A DNA stretch of 50,774 bases from Anaerolineae bacterium (GCA_016929795.1 JAFGIA010000345.1:1-50774); one strand, 5' to 3'. Shown: positions 41,411 to 49,427, counted from the first letter of the stretch. A program made the numbers and translations. The notes: generated by a model not told the origin, from the sequence alone.

Positions 41411-41965
41411 ATGAATGTGTTCAATCGCCTGGTTGTTATCCTCTTGCTTCTCGTCATTATCGTCCTGGCCGCCATCGTGGCCATCGTGCCCGAGTACTCG
41501 CTGCGCCTGGCTGCCGTGACATTCGATTGGCTATACCAGGGGGCAGCCAACTATATGGAAAACAACCGCCTCTTTTTCGCCGGCATGCGCATCCTGATTG
41601 GCGGCGCCACAATCCTCCTGGGCCTCCTCCTCCTCTGGCTAGAGCTCCGCCGGCCACGCAAGCGAACCATCCGCGCGCAAAAGCTGGCCGGGGGCGAAGC
41701 GCACATCACCGTCGAATCCGTGGAGCAGCGCCTGGCGTACAACATCGATCAACTTCCCGATGTGGTGCGCGTCGCGCCACGCGTCGAGGGCAAGCCGCGC
41801 GGTGTGGACATCGACCTGCTGCTGGAAACCTCTCCCGAGATCGACGTCCCGATGAAAACAGATGAGGTGATGCAGGTAACGCGCGAGGTGATTGTGGATC
41901 GCATGGGGCTCAAGCTCGGCACGGTGCGGGTCAAGATCAAGCACGCGCCCTATCCGCAAGAGTAA
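41411..41965 (+). CDS. amaP: Alkaline shock response membrane anchor protein AmaP-like
   Basis: This 184-residue protein starts at ATG 41411 with AAGGAGG. Two transmembrane helices (about 7-27 and 57-77) form a hairpin, followed by a cytoplasmic domain (85-184) that resembles an Asp23-like fold and ends in IKHAPYPQE. In Gram-positives AmaP anchors Asp23 to the membrane during alkaline stress. No Asp23 gene lies next to it. It is a single gene with its own promoter and a strong terminator. Confidence 0.82.
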   Translation: MNVFNRLVVILLLLVIIVLAAIVAIVPEYSLRLAAVTFDWLYQGAANYMENNRLFFAGMRILIGGATILLGLLLLWLELRRPRKRTIRAQKLAGGEAHITVESVEQRLAYNIDQLPDVVRVAPRVEGKPRGVDIDLLLETSPEIDVPMKTDEVMQVTREVIVDRMGLKLGTVRVKIKHAPYPQE

Positions 41966-41984
41966 GCCACGGATTACAGCAAAA

Positions 41985-42011
41985 CCTGAGGCGGCTCCGG
42001 GCCGCCTCAGG
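41985..42011. terminator. Bidirectional intrinsic terminator between converging genes
   Basis: CCTGAGGCGGC (41985-41995) and GCCGCCTCAGG (42001-42011) form a perfect 11-bp stem with a 5-nt loop. On the plus strand a T-rich stretch follows (GTTCTTTTCCTTT). On the minus strand TTTT follows the stem. It ends both AmaP and the lipoprotein gene. Confidence 0.85.
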
Positions 42012-42052
42012 GGAGTTCTTTTCCTTTGCACGTGAATCGACAGGCAAAAAGA

Positions 42053-42634
42053 CTACTGTCGCACCCCTTTGACGACGATCTCGCCTTCCAGGACTTCGAT
42101 CGCCGTCACCTCGACGTCAAGCTGCACTTCTTGCAGAGTCTCGTTTACACTCTGCGACAGAGTATCTACGACGCCTTCTGGAATAGGGAGGGCGCCGGCC
42201 TCGACGTCCTCGACGACAATCTCTACTTGACCATCGACGATACGAGCCGACGTGACCACGTAAAAGGGAGTATCCACTGGCATAACATTGACCAGCCGGC
42301 CGGTGCCATAGATCTTGCCCTTGGTGAACCAGATTTGCGGCTCTGTTACAGGCGATTCATCATATTGGGCCAGCTTGGTGGCGACGAGCGAAGTCACCTC
42401 CTCGTCGGACATACGCAGGATGAACTGCCCTCCTGGCTCACCTCCCAGGTTTTGCTGAATGCGTGATTCAAGCTGTGCTGCCGACTCGGTAGAGACGACA
42501 ATAGGCCGTGGTGGAGTTGGCACCTCGGCAGATAGAAGATTACAGGGGCCACAAGCCAGGCTGAACAGCAGCGCCAGGAGCGCCGCCAGTTGCAGCCATG
42601 ATGGCCGTCTCTTTACTACGCCACTATCATCCAC
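42053..42634 (-). CDS. Lipoprotein of unknown function (possible LmeA/YpmS-like fold)
   Basis: This 193-residue protein, from GTG 42634, has a hydrophobic leader and a lipobox ending at C28 (FSLAC). The mature part has SDEEVTSLVATKLAQY, then PQIWFTKGKIYGTGRL and a series of alternating strands ending in EIVVKGVR. This pattern resembles the elongated lipid-binding LmeA/YpmS/DUF2993 type, but I cannot confirm the family. The start is uncertain: AGGAGG lies about 15 bases upstream of the GTG. It should be anchored on the outer face of the membrane. Confidence 0.65.
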   Translation of the reverse strand: MDDSGVVKRRPSWLQLAALLALLFSLACGPCNLLSAEVPTPPRPIVVSTESAAQLESRIQQNLGGEPGGQFILRMSDEEVTSLVATKLAQYDESPVTEPQIWFTKGKIYGTGRLVNVMPVDTPFYVVTSARIVDGQVEIVVEDVEAGALPIPEGVVDTLSQSVNETLQEVQLDVEVTAIEVLEGEIVVKGVRQ

Positions 42635-42735
42635 AGGGTTCCGTTCCCACCTCCTGTTGTCACACGTGGCTCCCGGCCGGGTAGACCAGCATCGCAGAAG
42701 CCGTGTGTACAGGCTGCAAATTTGTACGTTGCGCA

Positions 42736-42741
42736 ATTATA
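42736..42741 (-). promoter_or_regulatory. -10 element of the lipoprotein gene
   Basis: TATAAT reads on the minus strand at 42741-42736. The best -35 is a weak TTCGCC 18 bp upstream. Predicted start near 42729, about 95 nt before GTG 42634. Confidence 0.5.
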
Positions 42742-42774
42742 GCACAGGTTCGAACCAGGGGCGAATCATCTGCC

Positions 42775-43311
42775 ATGAGTGGTGAACAGAGTCTGTCTCT
42801 CGAAGCGTGCATCGAAGGCCTGCTTTTTGTCGCCGGTGAGCCGGTTCCGGTAGAACGCCTGGCCTCGATCCTCGACGTCAATTCCGACCAGGTCGAAGCC
42901 GCCCTCGGAGCCCTCGCCAGGTTGTACGAGACACGCGGCTTGCGCATCCAGCGTCACGGCCGGCGAGTGCAGATTGTGACCGCCCCTGAAATGGCAGATC
43001 TGGTACGCGCACTCCTCGGGCTCGACTTGAGCGGCAAACTCTCGCCAGCGGCACTCGAAACTCTGGCCATCATCGCCTACCAGCAACCAGTCACCCGGGC
43101 ACAGGTCGAGGCCGTGCGTGGTGTCAACTCGGACACCGTCATCCGCACGCTCGTTAACCGCGGTCTCGTCGAAGAACAGGGACGCCTGGAGCAGCCCGGG
43201 CGGCCAATCCTGTATGGCACCACGTTCGAGTTCCTCCAGCAATTTGGCCTCTCCAGCCTGGATCAACTGCCCCCCTTGCAGATAGAAGACAATCCACTCC
43301 CGGGGCAGTGA
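42775..43311 (+). CDS. scpB: Segregation and condensation protein B (ScpB)
   Basis: This 178-residue protein has the two winged-helix domains of ScpB, with LEACIEGLLFVAGEPV at the N-terminus, SPAALETLAIIAYQQPVTRAQVEAVRGVNSD in the middle and RPILYGTTFEFLQQFGL at the end. With ScpA and SMC it forms the bacterial condensin that organises chromosomes. ATG 42775 lacks a good ribosome site but matches homologues; scpA is not in the window. The upstream region overlaps the -10 of the divergent lipoprotein gene. Confidence 0.95.
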   Translation: MSGEQSLSLEACIEGLLFVAGEPVPVERLASILDVNSDQVEAALGALARLYETRGLRIQRHGRRVQIVTAPEMADLVRALLGLDLSGKLSPAALETLAIIAYQQPVTRAQVEAVRGVNSDTVIRTLVNRGLVEEQGRLEQPGRPILYGTTFEFLQQFGLSSLDQLPPLQIEDNPLPGQ

Positions 43312-43387
43312 CTACATCCCAGGGTGGATTGAAGATACCCCCCAACATCCACCGCCTGGAGGATACTGCCTTCACGCCGGCATCAGG

Positions 43388-43393
43388 TATAAT
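43388..43393 (+). promoter_or_regulatory. Candidate -10 of the radical SAM gene
   Basis: TATAAT is at 43388-43393 with only a weak CTGCCT 16 bp upstream. The implied leader to GTG 43541 is about 140 nt. Confidence 0.45.
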
Positions 43394-43540
43394 GCACCTA
43401 ACAGCCATCGAGCTGCGCTAGATTGTGGGAGCATACCAAACCAGATGCACCGTGATGCAGGTCACAGGCCGGGCACGACGAGCGTGCCGTCTTGTCGTGT
43501 CCAATTGCTTGCACCCCCTCTACCCTGTAAGGGCAGGCTC

Positions 43541-44872
43541 GTGCACCATCGCGACGTGGAGATGGCGCCGCGAATGGCCACTCAACACGATTCGGTATGT
43601 GACTGTGCCTGTTTCGCCGTCGAGGGCGGAGCAGTGCCCCCCCTGTCGCGCCCTCTATCATTCTACCTGGAGTTGACACCCGCCTGTAATAACAACTGCC
43701 TGGCCTGTGGCAACACATTCATGGCCAACACATGGCGCACCATCGCCTCCGAGCACCCGCCCCTGCCCGCAGCAGGCTGGCGGCAGGTTGTCGAGTGGCT
43801 GCGCCCCTTCGCCTACCGGCTCAAGCTCACCGGCGGCGAACCGACCTTGCATCCCGAGTTCGTCGAGATTGTGCGACACCTGGCGACAACCGGCATCCCC
43901 TTCACCCTCTTTACAAATGGCCGCTGGCGCGACGCGGACCAACTCCTGGGCCTACTCGCCGCGACACCCAACTTTGAGGGCCTGCTTGTCTCGCTCCACG
44001 GAAGCCATGCGGCACACCACGAGGCGTTCACAGCCACCCCGGGCTCGTTTGACGATACAGTCCAGGGGGTCCGCGCGGCCGTCAAGAGGAGCATCGGCGT
44101 GAACCTGAGTTGTGTGCTCACGGCACACAACTGGGATCGAATCGACGAGATGGTCGCACTGGCCCACCGGCTCGGCACCCAAGGCATAGTATTCAACCGC
44201 TATCTGGGCAGGCCCATGGCAGGACTCGCTCCCACGCCCGACCAGCTACACGCGGCGATTGAGCGCGTGGAGGCACTGCGCACTGCCGGTGCACGTGTCA
44301 AGCTCGGCAACTGTGTGCCCACCTGCTTCCTGCCCACGGCACAGCCTGGCTGTCTCGCGGGCGTGGCGTTTCTGACCATCGATCCATGGGGCAGAGCGCG
44401 CCCCTGCAACCACACCCCCGAGATCGTCGGGCATGTGCTGGAACAGCCCATCGAGCATATCTGGCACAGCCCCGAGATGAAAGCTTGGCGCCAGTCACGA
44501 AGCGAGGCGTGCACAGGGTGTGCCGTGATCGATACTTGTCGCGGTGGGTGCCGCGCGCTTGCGGCCACCGATCCCTCGGGGCACGATCCCCTCATGCGTG
44601 CCCCCTTGACAGCAACCAGCCACTCGGACCCTGTGGACGTGTTCCTCTACACTGGATCGCGCCCAATGGCTCGCTTTGCGCGGCGCGCCGAAGCGTTCGG
44701 CCCTCTGCTCCTGCGTGGGAATCATCTCTGTGTCGCCACACGCGACGACGAGACACTGATTGACCTGTTCGACGGGGAAAAGACAGTGGCGGACATTGAG
44801 GCACGCTGTGGCCAGCGTGGTGTTGATCTGGTTGCTTCTCTCTATTACTGTGGGATGATCGATCTCCTGTAG
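43541..44872 (+). CDS. Radical SAM/SPASM protein with C-terminal PqqD-like domain
   Basis: From GTG 43541 (behind AAGGG at seven bases) the protein has 443 residues. ATG 43445, 43562 and 43574 are alternatives. The radical SAM cluster is CNNNCLAC (C49, C53, C56) with GGEP (LTGGEPTLHP). A SPASM-type cysteine set follows: C..G near CLAGVAF, CNH, CTGC, and CRGGC, enough for one or two auxiliary Fe-S clusters. The last 80 residues resemble a PqqD-like peptide-binding domain (HLCVATRDDETLIDLFDGEKTVADIEARCG). SPASM enzymes modify peptides or proteins. No precursor peptide was recognised next to it. Confidence 0.85.
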   Translation: MHHRDVEMAPRMATQHDSVCDCACFAVEGGAVPPLSRPLSFYLELTPACNNNCLACGNTFMANTWRTIASEHPPLPAAGWRQVVEWLRPFAYRLKLTGGEPTLHPEFVEIVRHLATTGIPFTLFTNGRWRDADQLLGLLAATPNFEGLLVSLHGSHAAHHEAFTATPGSFDDTVQGVRAAVKRSIGVNLSCVLTAHNWDRIDEMVALAHRLGTQGIVFNRYLGRPMAGLAPTPDQLHAAIERVEALRTAGARVKLGNCVPTCFLPTAQPGCLAGVAFLTIDPWGRARPCNHTPEIVGHVLEQPIEHIWHSPEMKAWRQSRSEACTGCAVIDTCRGGCRALAATDPSGHDPLMRAPLTATSHSDPVDVFLYTGSRPMARFARRAEAFGPLLLRGNHLCVATRDDETLIDLFDGEKTVADIEARCGQRGVDLVASLYYCGMIDLL

Positions 44873-44895
44873 CACGAAAATAGGCCCTCGATATT

Positions 44896-44924
44896 TTGTC
44901 AACCCCCGTGAAACCTGGTATAAT
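44896..44924 (+). promoter_or_regulatory. Promoter of the 44985-47033 gene pair
   Basis: TTGTCA (44896-44901) and TATAAT (44919-44924) are exactly 17 bp apart; ACAGGAGAG precedes the GTG at 44985. Confidence 0.85.
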
Positions 44925-44984
44925 AGCCTGGTTAATGAACAGACAAGCGATTACCTCAATACCAGGAAACAACAGGAGAGCCTC

Positions 44985-46568
44985 GTGATCCAGCGGAGAA
45001 CGCAAACAGCGAGTTATTGGGAAGACCAGTTCGAGGTTACGCCCAAAGATATCCAGTATCTGTATGACCTGCTTCTTGAGGCAGCCCGACCGATGACTGC
45101 GGCCATCCTTACAGAGGCGACCATCGCCCGGCGCGCAAGGGAGGAGGAGCAACAGATACATGCCGAGCTGAGCAAAGGATCGGTGTACCAGCCGAAGGAT
45201 GCGTACGAGATCGGTGATGTAGTCATATTTCCCGTATTCGACTACGCGGTGGGCACCGTATCAGGCACCCGCCCAGGGCGCAATCCCGACTATGGCGAGT
45301 TTACCGTCATACAGGTCGAGTTCGACGGCGGTGAGGTGCGTGAGTTTGCTTCCGAGCTACAGGGCGAGCACGCACTGAATCGTACCGAGGGTGAAGAGAC
45401 ATTGGAGGCTGGTGAGCTGCCTCCCGCCGAGCTATATGCTCTGTATGGTGCTGTCGTCGAAGAAGAGATCCTGATCGCCCTGGAGGAGCATCCCGAGTTC
45501 GTGGCCTTTGGCGACGAGTGGCTCCTTCAAGACATGCTCGCCCCCCTCGACGCGGGCCACTGCAATATCGCCGAAGCGCTGATCGAGGTACAGGGGATGC
45601 CTCTGGCCACAACGGATATCATGCAGACACTCGATCTGCCAGCAGAGATATCGGAATCGATCAAGACGCTGTCGGTGAACCGCGCACTCGAGGAGGATTC
45701 ACGCTTTGACAATGTGGGCGATCAGGGGCGCGACATCTGGTATCTGCGCCGCCTGATACCGCAAGAAGTGGTGAACCCACCCGAGCAACTCCGTATCGAA
45801 CAGGTGCCCTTCAGCCGTGCCGACATTGCCGAAGAACTGCTGCTCATCGAACGCGAGATCGATGACGAAGGCAGCGGCGAAGAGGTCATGGGGCCGAGCC
45901 GGCCCCTCTATCGCACGACCATCGCCCTCATTTATTCACACTGGCATGCCGGCACACTGCCGCTCACCGTGCGTACGCGAGGGCTCTTCCCGCAGTCGAC
46001 CAACCACCACAGTCCCGTAGTGTTGATCGATGGGCAGAGTGGCGAGCGCATGCAGGGATGGGTGGCCCATGGCGAATCGTTCGTCTACGGCCTGGGCCCG
46101 TGGTACGAGCGCTATCAACTGCCGGTAGGCACCTACATCAAGATCGAGCGCACGCGCGACCCACGCGTCATCAACATTGACTTTGAACCGCGCCGCCTCA
46201 AGCACTTGTGGAGCAAGGTGGCTGTCGCCGAAGCGGGCAAGCTCACGTTCCAGATCCGCAAGCTCCCCATCTCGTGTGACTATGACGACCTGTTGACAGT
46301 GGGCATAGACAACCCGCGCGCCATTGACCGTCTGTCAGAGATATCACGTTCACGAGGCGACAGTGTGACAGAGATCATGACCCGGCTCGTGCCCGAGCTC
46401 ATCAAGCTCAGCCCACAGGCCACCGTGCACGCCAAAGCGATTTATAGTGCCGTGAACGTGCTCAAGCGCGTCCCGCCGGGTCCCGTGTTTGCTGCGCTAT
46501 CCACCGAGCCAGGCTTCGTATCGATGGGCGGTGGCTATTGGACCTTTGACGAGACGCTCAAGTCGTAA
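44985..46568 (+). CDS. Unrecognised 527-aa protein with possible nucleic-acid-binding modules
   Basis: I do not recognise a family. GTG 44985 follows CAGGAGAG. Residues 20-65 form a helical segment ending in a charged coiled coil. About 68-125 is a small beta-rich module (YEIGDVVIFPVFDYAVGTVSG) that could be KOW- or Tudor-like. Residues 150-260 and 470-527 look like winged-helix units, the last ending VFAALSTEPGFVSMGGGYWTFDE, similar in style to HARE-HTH. A central 300-430 region is beta-rich. No membrane segment. This is the first gene of a two-gene operon. A DNA- or RNA-binding regulator is inference. Confidence 0.6.
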   Translation: MIQRRTQTASYWEDQFEVTPKDIQYLYDLLLEAARPMTAAILTEATIARRAREEEQQIHAELSKGSVYQPKDAYEIGDVVIFPVFDYAVGTVSGTRPGRNPDYGEFTVIQVEFDGGEVREFASELQGEHALNRTEGEETLEAGELPPAELYALYGAVVEEEILIALEEHPEFVAFGDEWLLQDMLAPLDAGHCNIAEALIEVQGMPLATTDIMQTLDLPAEISESIKTLSVNRALEEDSRFDNVGDQGRDIWYLRRLIPQEVVNPPEQLRIEQVPFSRADIAEELLLIEREIDDEGSGEEVMGPSRPLYRTTIALIYSHWHAGTLPLTVRTRGLFPQSTNHHSPVVLIDGQSGERMQGWVAHGESFVYGLGPWYERYQLPVGTYIKIERTRDPRVINIDFEPRRLKHLWSKVAVAEAGKLTFQIRKLPISCDYDDLLTVGIDNPRAIDRLSEISRSRGDSVTEIMTRLVPELIKLSPQATVHAKAIYSAVNVLKRVPPGPVFAALSTEPGFVSMGGGYWTFDETLKS

Positions 46569-46586
46569 CCGGGATAGGAAAAGCAA

Positions 46587-47033
46587 ATGAAAAGCCCATG
46601 GGTGAAACCGACTGTCAATACCAAGTTCCAGATCGACTCACAATGGTGGGAGCAAGAGGACCGGAACTTTCGCGTCCACCTGCTGAGCCACCTGTGTAGC
46701 GAGTGCCAGGAGCGTTACAAAAACTATCATGAAGCAGAATCCGTAGATTGGATCGACGAAAATAGTGGCGAGGTTGCCCAGGTTGACGGGCTGTGGCACT
46801 CGCTGCGTGTGTGCTGCAGTCTGAAGCCGGAGTACATCGACGACTCAACCCCCCTCACAACGGCCGTGTTCCGTGTCTTTTTGGCGAACGGCAACGAGCC
46901 GCTGTCACCATCTGAACTGTCGCAGCGGCTCAGCCGGCCAGCAGACACAATTCTGCGAACGATTGGCGGATTCCTTGTGTACCACGGCATCAAGCCAGTG
47001 TCCAAGCCACAACGTATCCCAAAGAAAAAGTAG
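46587..47033 (+). CDS. Unrecognised 148-aa protein with Cys pairs and a winged-helix-like end
   Basis: No family recognised. ATG 46587 lies 18 bp after the previous stop, preceded by GGGATAGG. CSEC near residue 37 and VCC near 75 could bind zinc. The C-terminal half (about 85-140, STPLTTAVFRVFLANG, then SPSELSQRLSRPADTILRTIGG) has the helix pattern of a winged-helix domain. The gene belongs with the 527-residue protein upstream, so the two may act together, for example as a DNA-binding pair. Confidence 0.6.
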   Translation: MKSPWVKPTVNTKFQIDSQWWEQEDRNFRVHLLSHLCSECQERYKNYHEAESVDWIDENSGEVAQVDGLWHSLRVCCSLKPEYIDDSTPLTTAVFRVFLANGNEPLSPSELSQRLSRPADTILRTIGGFLVYHGIKPVSKPQRIPKKK

Positions 47034-47080
47034 CAAGCAGCCAGTGAGGGTCACTCTTCACTGGTTGATTGCTGCTTGCT
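47032..47080. terminator. Stem-loop between converging genes built from a GCAAGCAGC/GCTGCTTGC repeat
   Basis: AGCAAGCAGC (47032-47041) pairs with GCTGCTTGCT (47071-47080). CCAGTGA (47041-47047) pairs with TCACTGG (47058-47064) within it. It follows the 46587 gene directly and also encodes the last residues of the minus-strand gene (GSKQQSTSEE), so the element was used as coding sequence too. Confidence 0.6.
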
Positions 47081-48016
47081 GCCTGCTGCCTGATCGGGGG
47101 CGGGTGCAACAAAACGCGGGAAGAGGCGGTGGAGTCCACTGCGCAGCCAGCGAATCACGCGCGGTAGGCGGTGTGTTTCACTGAAATCCTCGACTGCCGC
47201 CTCGGCCTCGTGGCCCAAGGCGTAGCGCATTTGCAGGGTAGCGCGATTCTCACCAATCCACAAATAGAGATCCGCTTCCGTGCGTCCCGGAAAGTGCGCC
47301 AGGATGCCTGACTCACGGATGCGCTCGACGAGGGGCAGGTAAACATCGTCGTACCAGTTTTCAGCGGCCTCGGGTAGGGTAGGGTAGTGTCGCGAGCGCA
47401 GGCCCATGTAGAACTGGTGCACCTCGATGTGTTGCAACAGCCGGTGGTAAGCACCGGGCGCAGTCAGCTCGATGCGCTGCTCAGGGCAGCTCCTGTCGAG
47501 TGACGTTTTTTCCAGAAACTCGGCATAACCCGACTTTAGGATCAGATCAGTAGGCGACACGTCGGGCCCAAGGGGAACCCGCACGGGCACGTCGACGACG
47601 CGCGCCTGGATCGTCCGCTGGCCGCGCGCGCGAGCCACAGACACGCGATGGTGACCATCGCGCACAAAGTAGGTATCGCCGATACGAAACAGGTCAACGG
47701 GCGGAAGCGCAGCACGCCGCTGCAGGCGCTCGATTCGTGACCAGCGCTGGGGATCGATGTGGGCCCGCGGTAAAAAAGCGCGCGTAAAGTCTCGATAGCG
47801 TCCGACGCTGCCTACGATCTTTTCGAGTGGGATCTCTTCCAGGTATGCATCACCGTCCGGTGGGCCCAGGTCAAGCTGCTCGCGCACGTCGTGAAATGAT
47901 AGGAGTGTATCGGGCCGGCCCGATAGGTCGGCCAGCACATCCTGCATAAACGCGCGGCGGCGTGCCGCATTAAAAACCTGCATTGACGAGTTCGCACCCC
48001 GGTCCTGCGCGCTCAC
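47051..48016 (-). CDS. ParB-like/DUF4032-type protein
   Basis: This 321-residue protein starts at GTG 48016; Met12 is an alternative. The central segment GSVGRYRDFTRAF...RIERLQRRAALPPVDLFRIGDTYFVRDGHHRVSVARARG contains the DGHHR motif of ParB/sulfiredoxin-like domains, which bind nucleotides or DNA. The C-terminal part (about 200-290) is a DUF4032-like helical domain. It is co-transcribed with a 46-residue membrane protein. The last 12 residues derive from the terminator repeat. Exact role unknown; DNA-linked or CTPase-like function is possible. Confidence 0.75.
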   Translation of the reverse strand: MSAQDRGANSSMQVFNAARRRAFMQDVLADLSGRPDTLLSFHDVREQLDLGPPDGDAYLEEIPLEKIVGSVGRYRDFTRAFLPRAHIDPQRWSRIERLQRRAALPPVDLFRIGDTYFVRDGHHRVSVARARGQRTIQARVVDVPVRVPLGPDVSPTDLILKSGYAEFLEKTSLDRSCPEQRIELTAPGAYHRLLQHIEVHQFYMGLRSRHYPTLPEAAENWYDDVYLPLVERIRESGILAHFPGRTEADLYLWIGENRATLQMRYALGHEAEAAVEDFSETHRLPRVIRWLRSGLHRLFPRFVAPAPDQAAGSKQQSTSEE

Positions 48017-48028
48017 GTCTGTCCCGCC

Positions 48029-48169
48029 TTAACCAATCAACACGCTGAGCAGCAACAGGCAGGCAGCCAGCCAGGTGATGACGATTACCATGAGGAAGAG
48101 AATAACCACCGTTTTGCGCTGCCGGTCGAGCCGATTGATATTGCGCCAGATCTGGCCCAGTCGATCCAT
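48029..48169 (-). CDS. 46-aa single-pass membrane peptide
   Basis: The peptide is MDRLGQIWRNINRLDRQRKT followed by one 24-residue hydrophobic helix. ATG 48169 has a GGGGGGAAAGG site and lies about 15 nt after the predicted transcription start of a consensus promoter, with 12 bp to the next gene. It is too short to be annotated by length rules but has its own start, promoter and operon position. Function unknown. Confidence 0.75.
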   Translation of the reverse strand: MDRLGQIWRNINRLDRQRKTVVILFLMVIVITWLAACLLLLSVLIG

Positions 48170-48190
48170 GCCTTTCCCCCCGACGGCGGG

Positions 48191-48219
48191 ATTATAACAT
48201 GTGCTCCCCTCTCTGTCAA
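48191..48219 (-). promoter_or_regulatory. Consensus promoter of the 46-aa peptide/DUF4032 operon
   Basis: On the minus strand TTGACA (48219-48214) and TATAAT (48196-48191) are both perfect with a 17-bp spacer. This is one of the two strongest promoters in the window. Confidence 0.92.
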
Positions 48220-48229
48220 CGTGGGACAC

Positions 48230-48283
48230 GGGAAGATTGGGTGGCTGGATGGTTGGCCAACCATCCAGCCGCCCAATCTTCCC
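48230..48283. repeat. 54-bp near-perfect palindrome between divergent promoters
   Basis: The left half (48230-48256) and right half (48257-48283) are reverse complements with one mismatch (a G-U type pair as RNA) and no loop. It carries GGGAAGATTGGG and GGATGGTTGG|CCAACCATCC. It lies just upstream of the minus-strand -35 and of the dinB -10, so it is placed in both promoter regions. Confidence 0.92.
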
Positions 48284-48301
48284 GCTCTGGCCGTTTCGTG
48301 G

Positions 48302-48307
48302 CATAAT
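48302..48307 (+). promoter_or_regulatory. -10 element of dinB, near-leaderless
   Basis: CATAAT (48302-48307) has only a poor TTCCCG 17 bp upstream, falling at the palindrome edge. The GTG start at 48314 is within 7 bases of it, so the transcript would be leaderless or nearly so. No ribosome site is seen. Confidence 0.55.
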
Positions 48308-48313
48308 GGCCAC

Positions 48314-49375
48314 GTGACTGAACAGCGTGCAATCATACACCTGGATCTCGATGCCTTTTTTGCTGCCGTCGAAGTCATCGAGGACCCGTCGCTGGCAGGC
48401 CGGCCGGTCGTGGTAGGTGGGCGGCCGGAGGATCGGGGCGTAGTGTCTTCGGCCTCGTACGAGGCGCGGGCGTTCGGCGTGCATTCGGCCATGCCCACCT
48501 ACCGGGCACTCGCCCTCTGCCCCAATGCTGTGCTGCGTCCGCCCCGTCACGGGGTTTACCGCACCTACTCACAGCGCGTGATGGCGCTCCTCGAGCAGGC
48601 ATCGCCGCTGGTCGAGCAGACGAGCGTCGATGAGGCGTACCTCGATCTGACCGACCAGGTCTCAGCGTGGGACGAGGCAGTGGGGATGGCCCACGCTCTC
48701 CAGCGCCGCGTGCGCGACGAGGTGGGTCTCTCGGCTTCTCTCGGTGTGGCATCGAACAAGCTGGTCGCCAAAGTAGCTTCGGATTATGACAAGCCAGGTG
48801 GCCTGACTGTGGTGCCCCCGGGCGACGAGGCAACATTCCTGGCCCCCCTGCCTGTGCGCGTTCTGTGGGGCATCGGGCCGGTCACTGTGTCCAGGCTCGC
48901 CGAGATAGGGGTTGAAACGGTCGGCGACCTGGCGCGCGCCGACCCTGTCGAGCTGGCCCGGCGATTGGGCACACATGGGCTGGAAATGGTCCATAGGGCA
49001 CGCGGTATCGACGACAGGCCGGTGGTACCCGAACACGAAACAAAATCGGTGAGCCAGGAGCGCACCTTTCGCCATGACCTGGTGCGCATGGACGACATAC
49101 ACCACCACCTGTTGGCCCTCTGTGAGGGAGTGGCGGAGCGGCTCCAAAACCTTGACCTCGCCGCAGGCACCATCGCCATCAAGGTGCGCTACGCAGACTT
49201 TACCGACGTCGGCCGCCAGATGTCACTTGACGTGCCAACGGCCGATGCCGAGGTTCTATACCGTGCCGCCCTGGCCCTGCTCCACCGTGCCTGGAAGGAA
49301 GGCCGCCCCGTGCGCCTGCTTGGCCTTGCCGCCCGGCGCCTTTCCCCACCCCACGGCCAGCTCCGCCTCCTGTAA
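48314..49375 (+). CDS. dinB: DNA polymerase IV (Y-family, DinB)
   Basis: This 353-residue translesion polymerase starts at GTG 48314. Catalytic acidic residues are D11/D13 (IHLDLDAFFAAVE) and D106-E107 (SVDEAYLD). The palm is followed by the thumb with helix-hairpin-helix (LWGIGPVTVSRLAEIGVETVGDLA) and the little-finger domain. A C-terminal beta-clamp motif is suggested by HGQLRLL. It copies past damaged DNA. No LexA-type GAACN4GTTC box is found upstream, unlike the neighbouring ATPase gene. Confidence 0.96.
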   Translation: MTEQRAIIHLDLDAFFAAVEVIEDPSLAGRPVVVGGRPEDRGVVSSASYEARAFGVHSAMPTYRALALCPNAVLRPPRHGVYRTYSQRVMALLEQASPLVEQTSVDEAYLDLTDQVSAWDEAVGMAHALQRRVRDEVGLSASLGVASNKLVAKVASDYDKPGGLTVVPPGDEATFLAPLPVRVLWGIGPVTVSRLAEIGVETVGDLARADPVELARRLGTHGLEMVHRARGIDDRPVVPEHETKSVSQERTFRHDLVRMDDIHHHLLALCEGVAERLQNLDLAAGTIAIKVRYADFTDVGRQMSLDVPTADAEVLYRAALALLHRAWKEGRPVRLLGLAARRLSPPHGQLRLL

Positions 49376-49427
49376 AAGCCCTCAGGTTAAAATTCCGCTC
49401 GTAGGGCCCACGCAGGGCAAACAGTGC

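Noticed and set aside
42740..42775. tRNA T-arm from GGTTCGAACC
   Set aside because: The flanking bases do not pair into a T-stem, acceptor or anticodon arm; the motif is a chance palindrome.
43425..43676. 83-residue Cys-containing peptide as a radical SAM precursor
   Set aside because: It overlaps the enzyme gene in another frame, has Arg/Trp-rich shadow composition and no ribosome site or leader-like pattern.
48290..48330. LexA box upstream of dinB
   Set aside because: GAACAGCGTGC after the start lacks the GTTC half-site; no GAACN4GTTC dyad is present.
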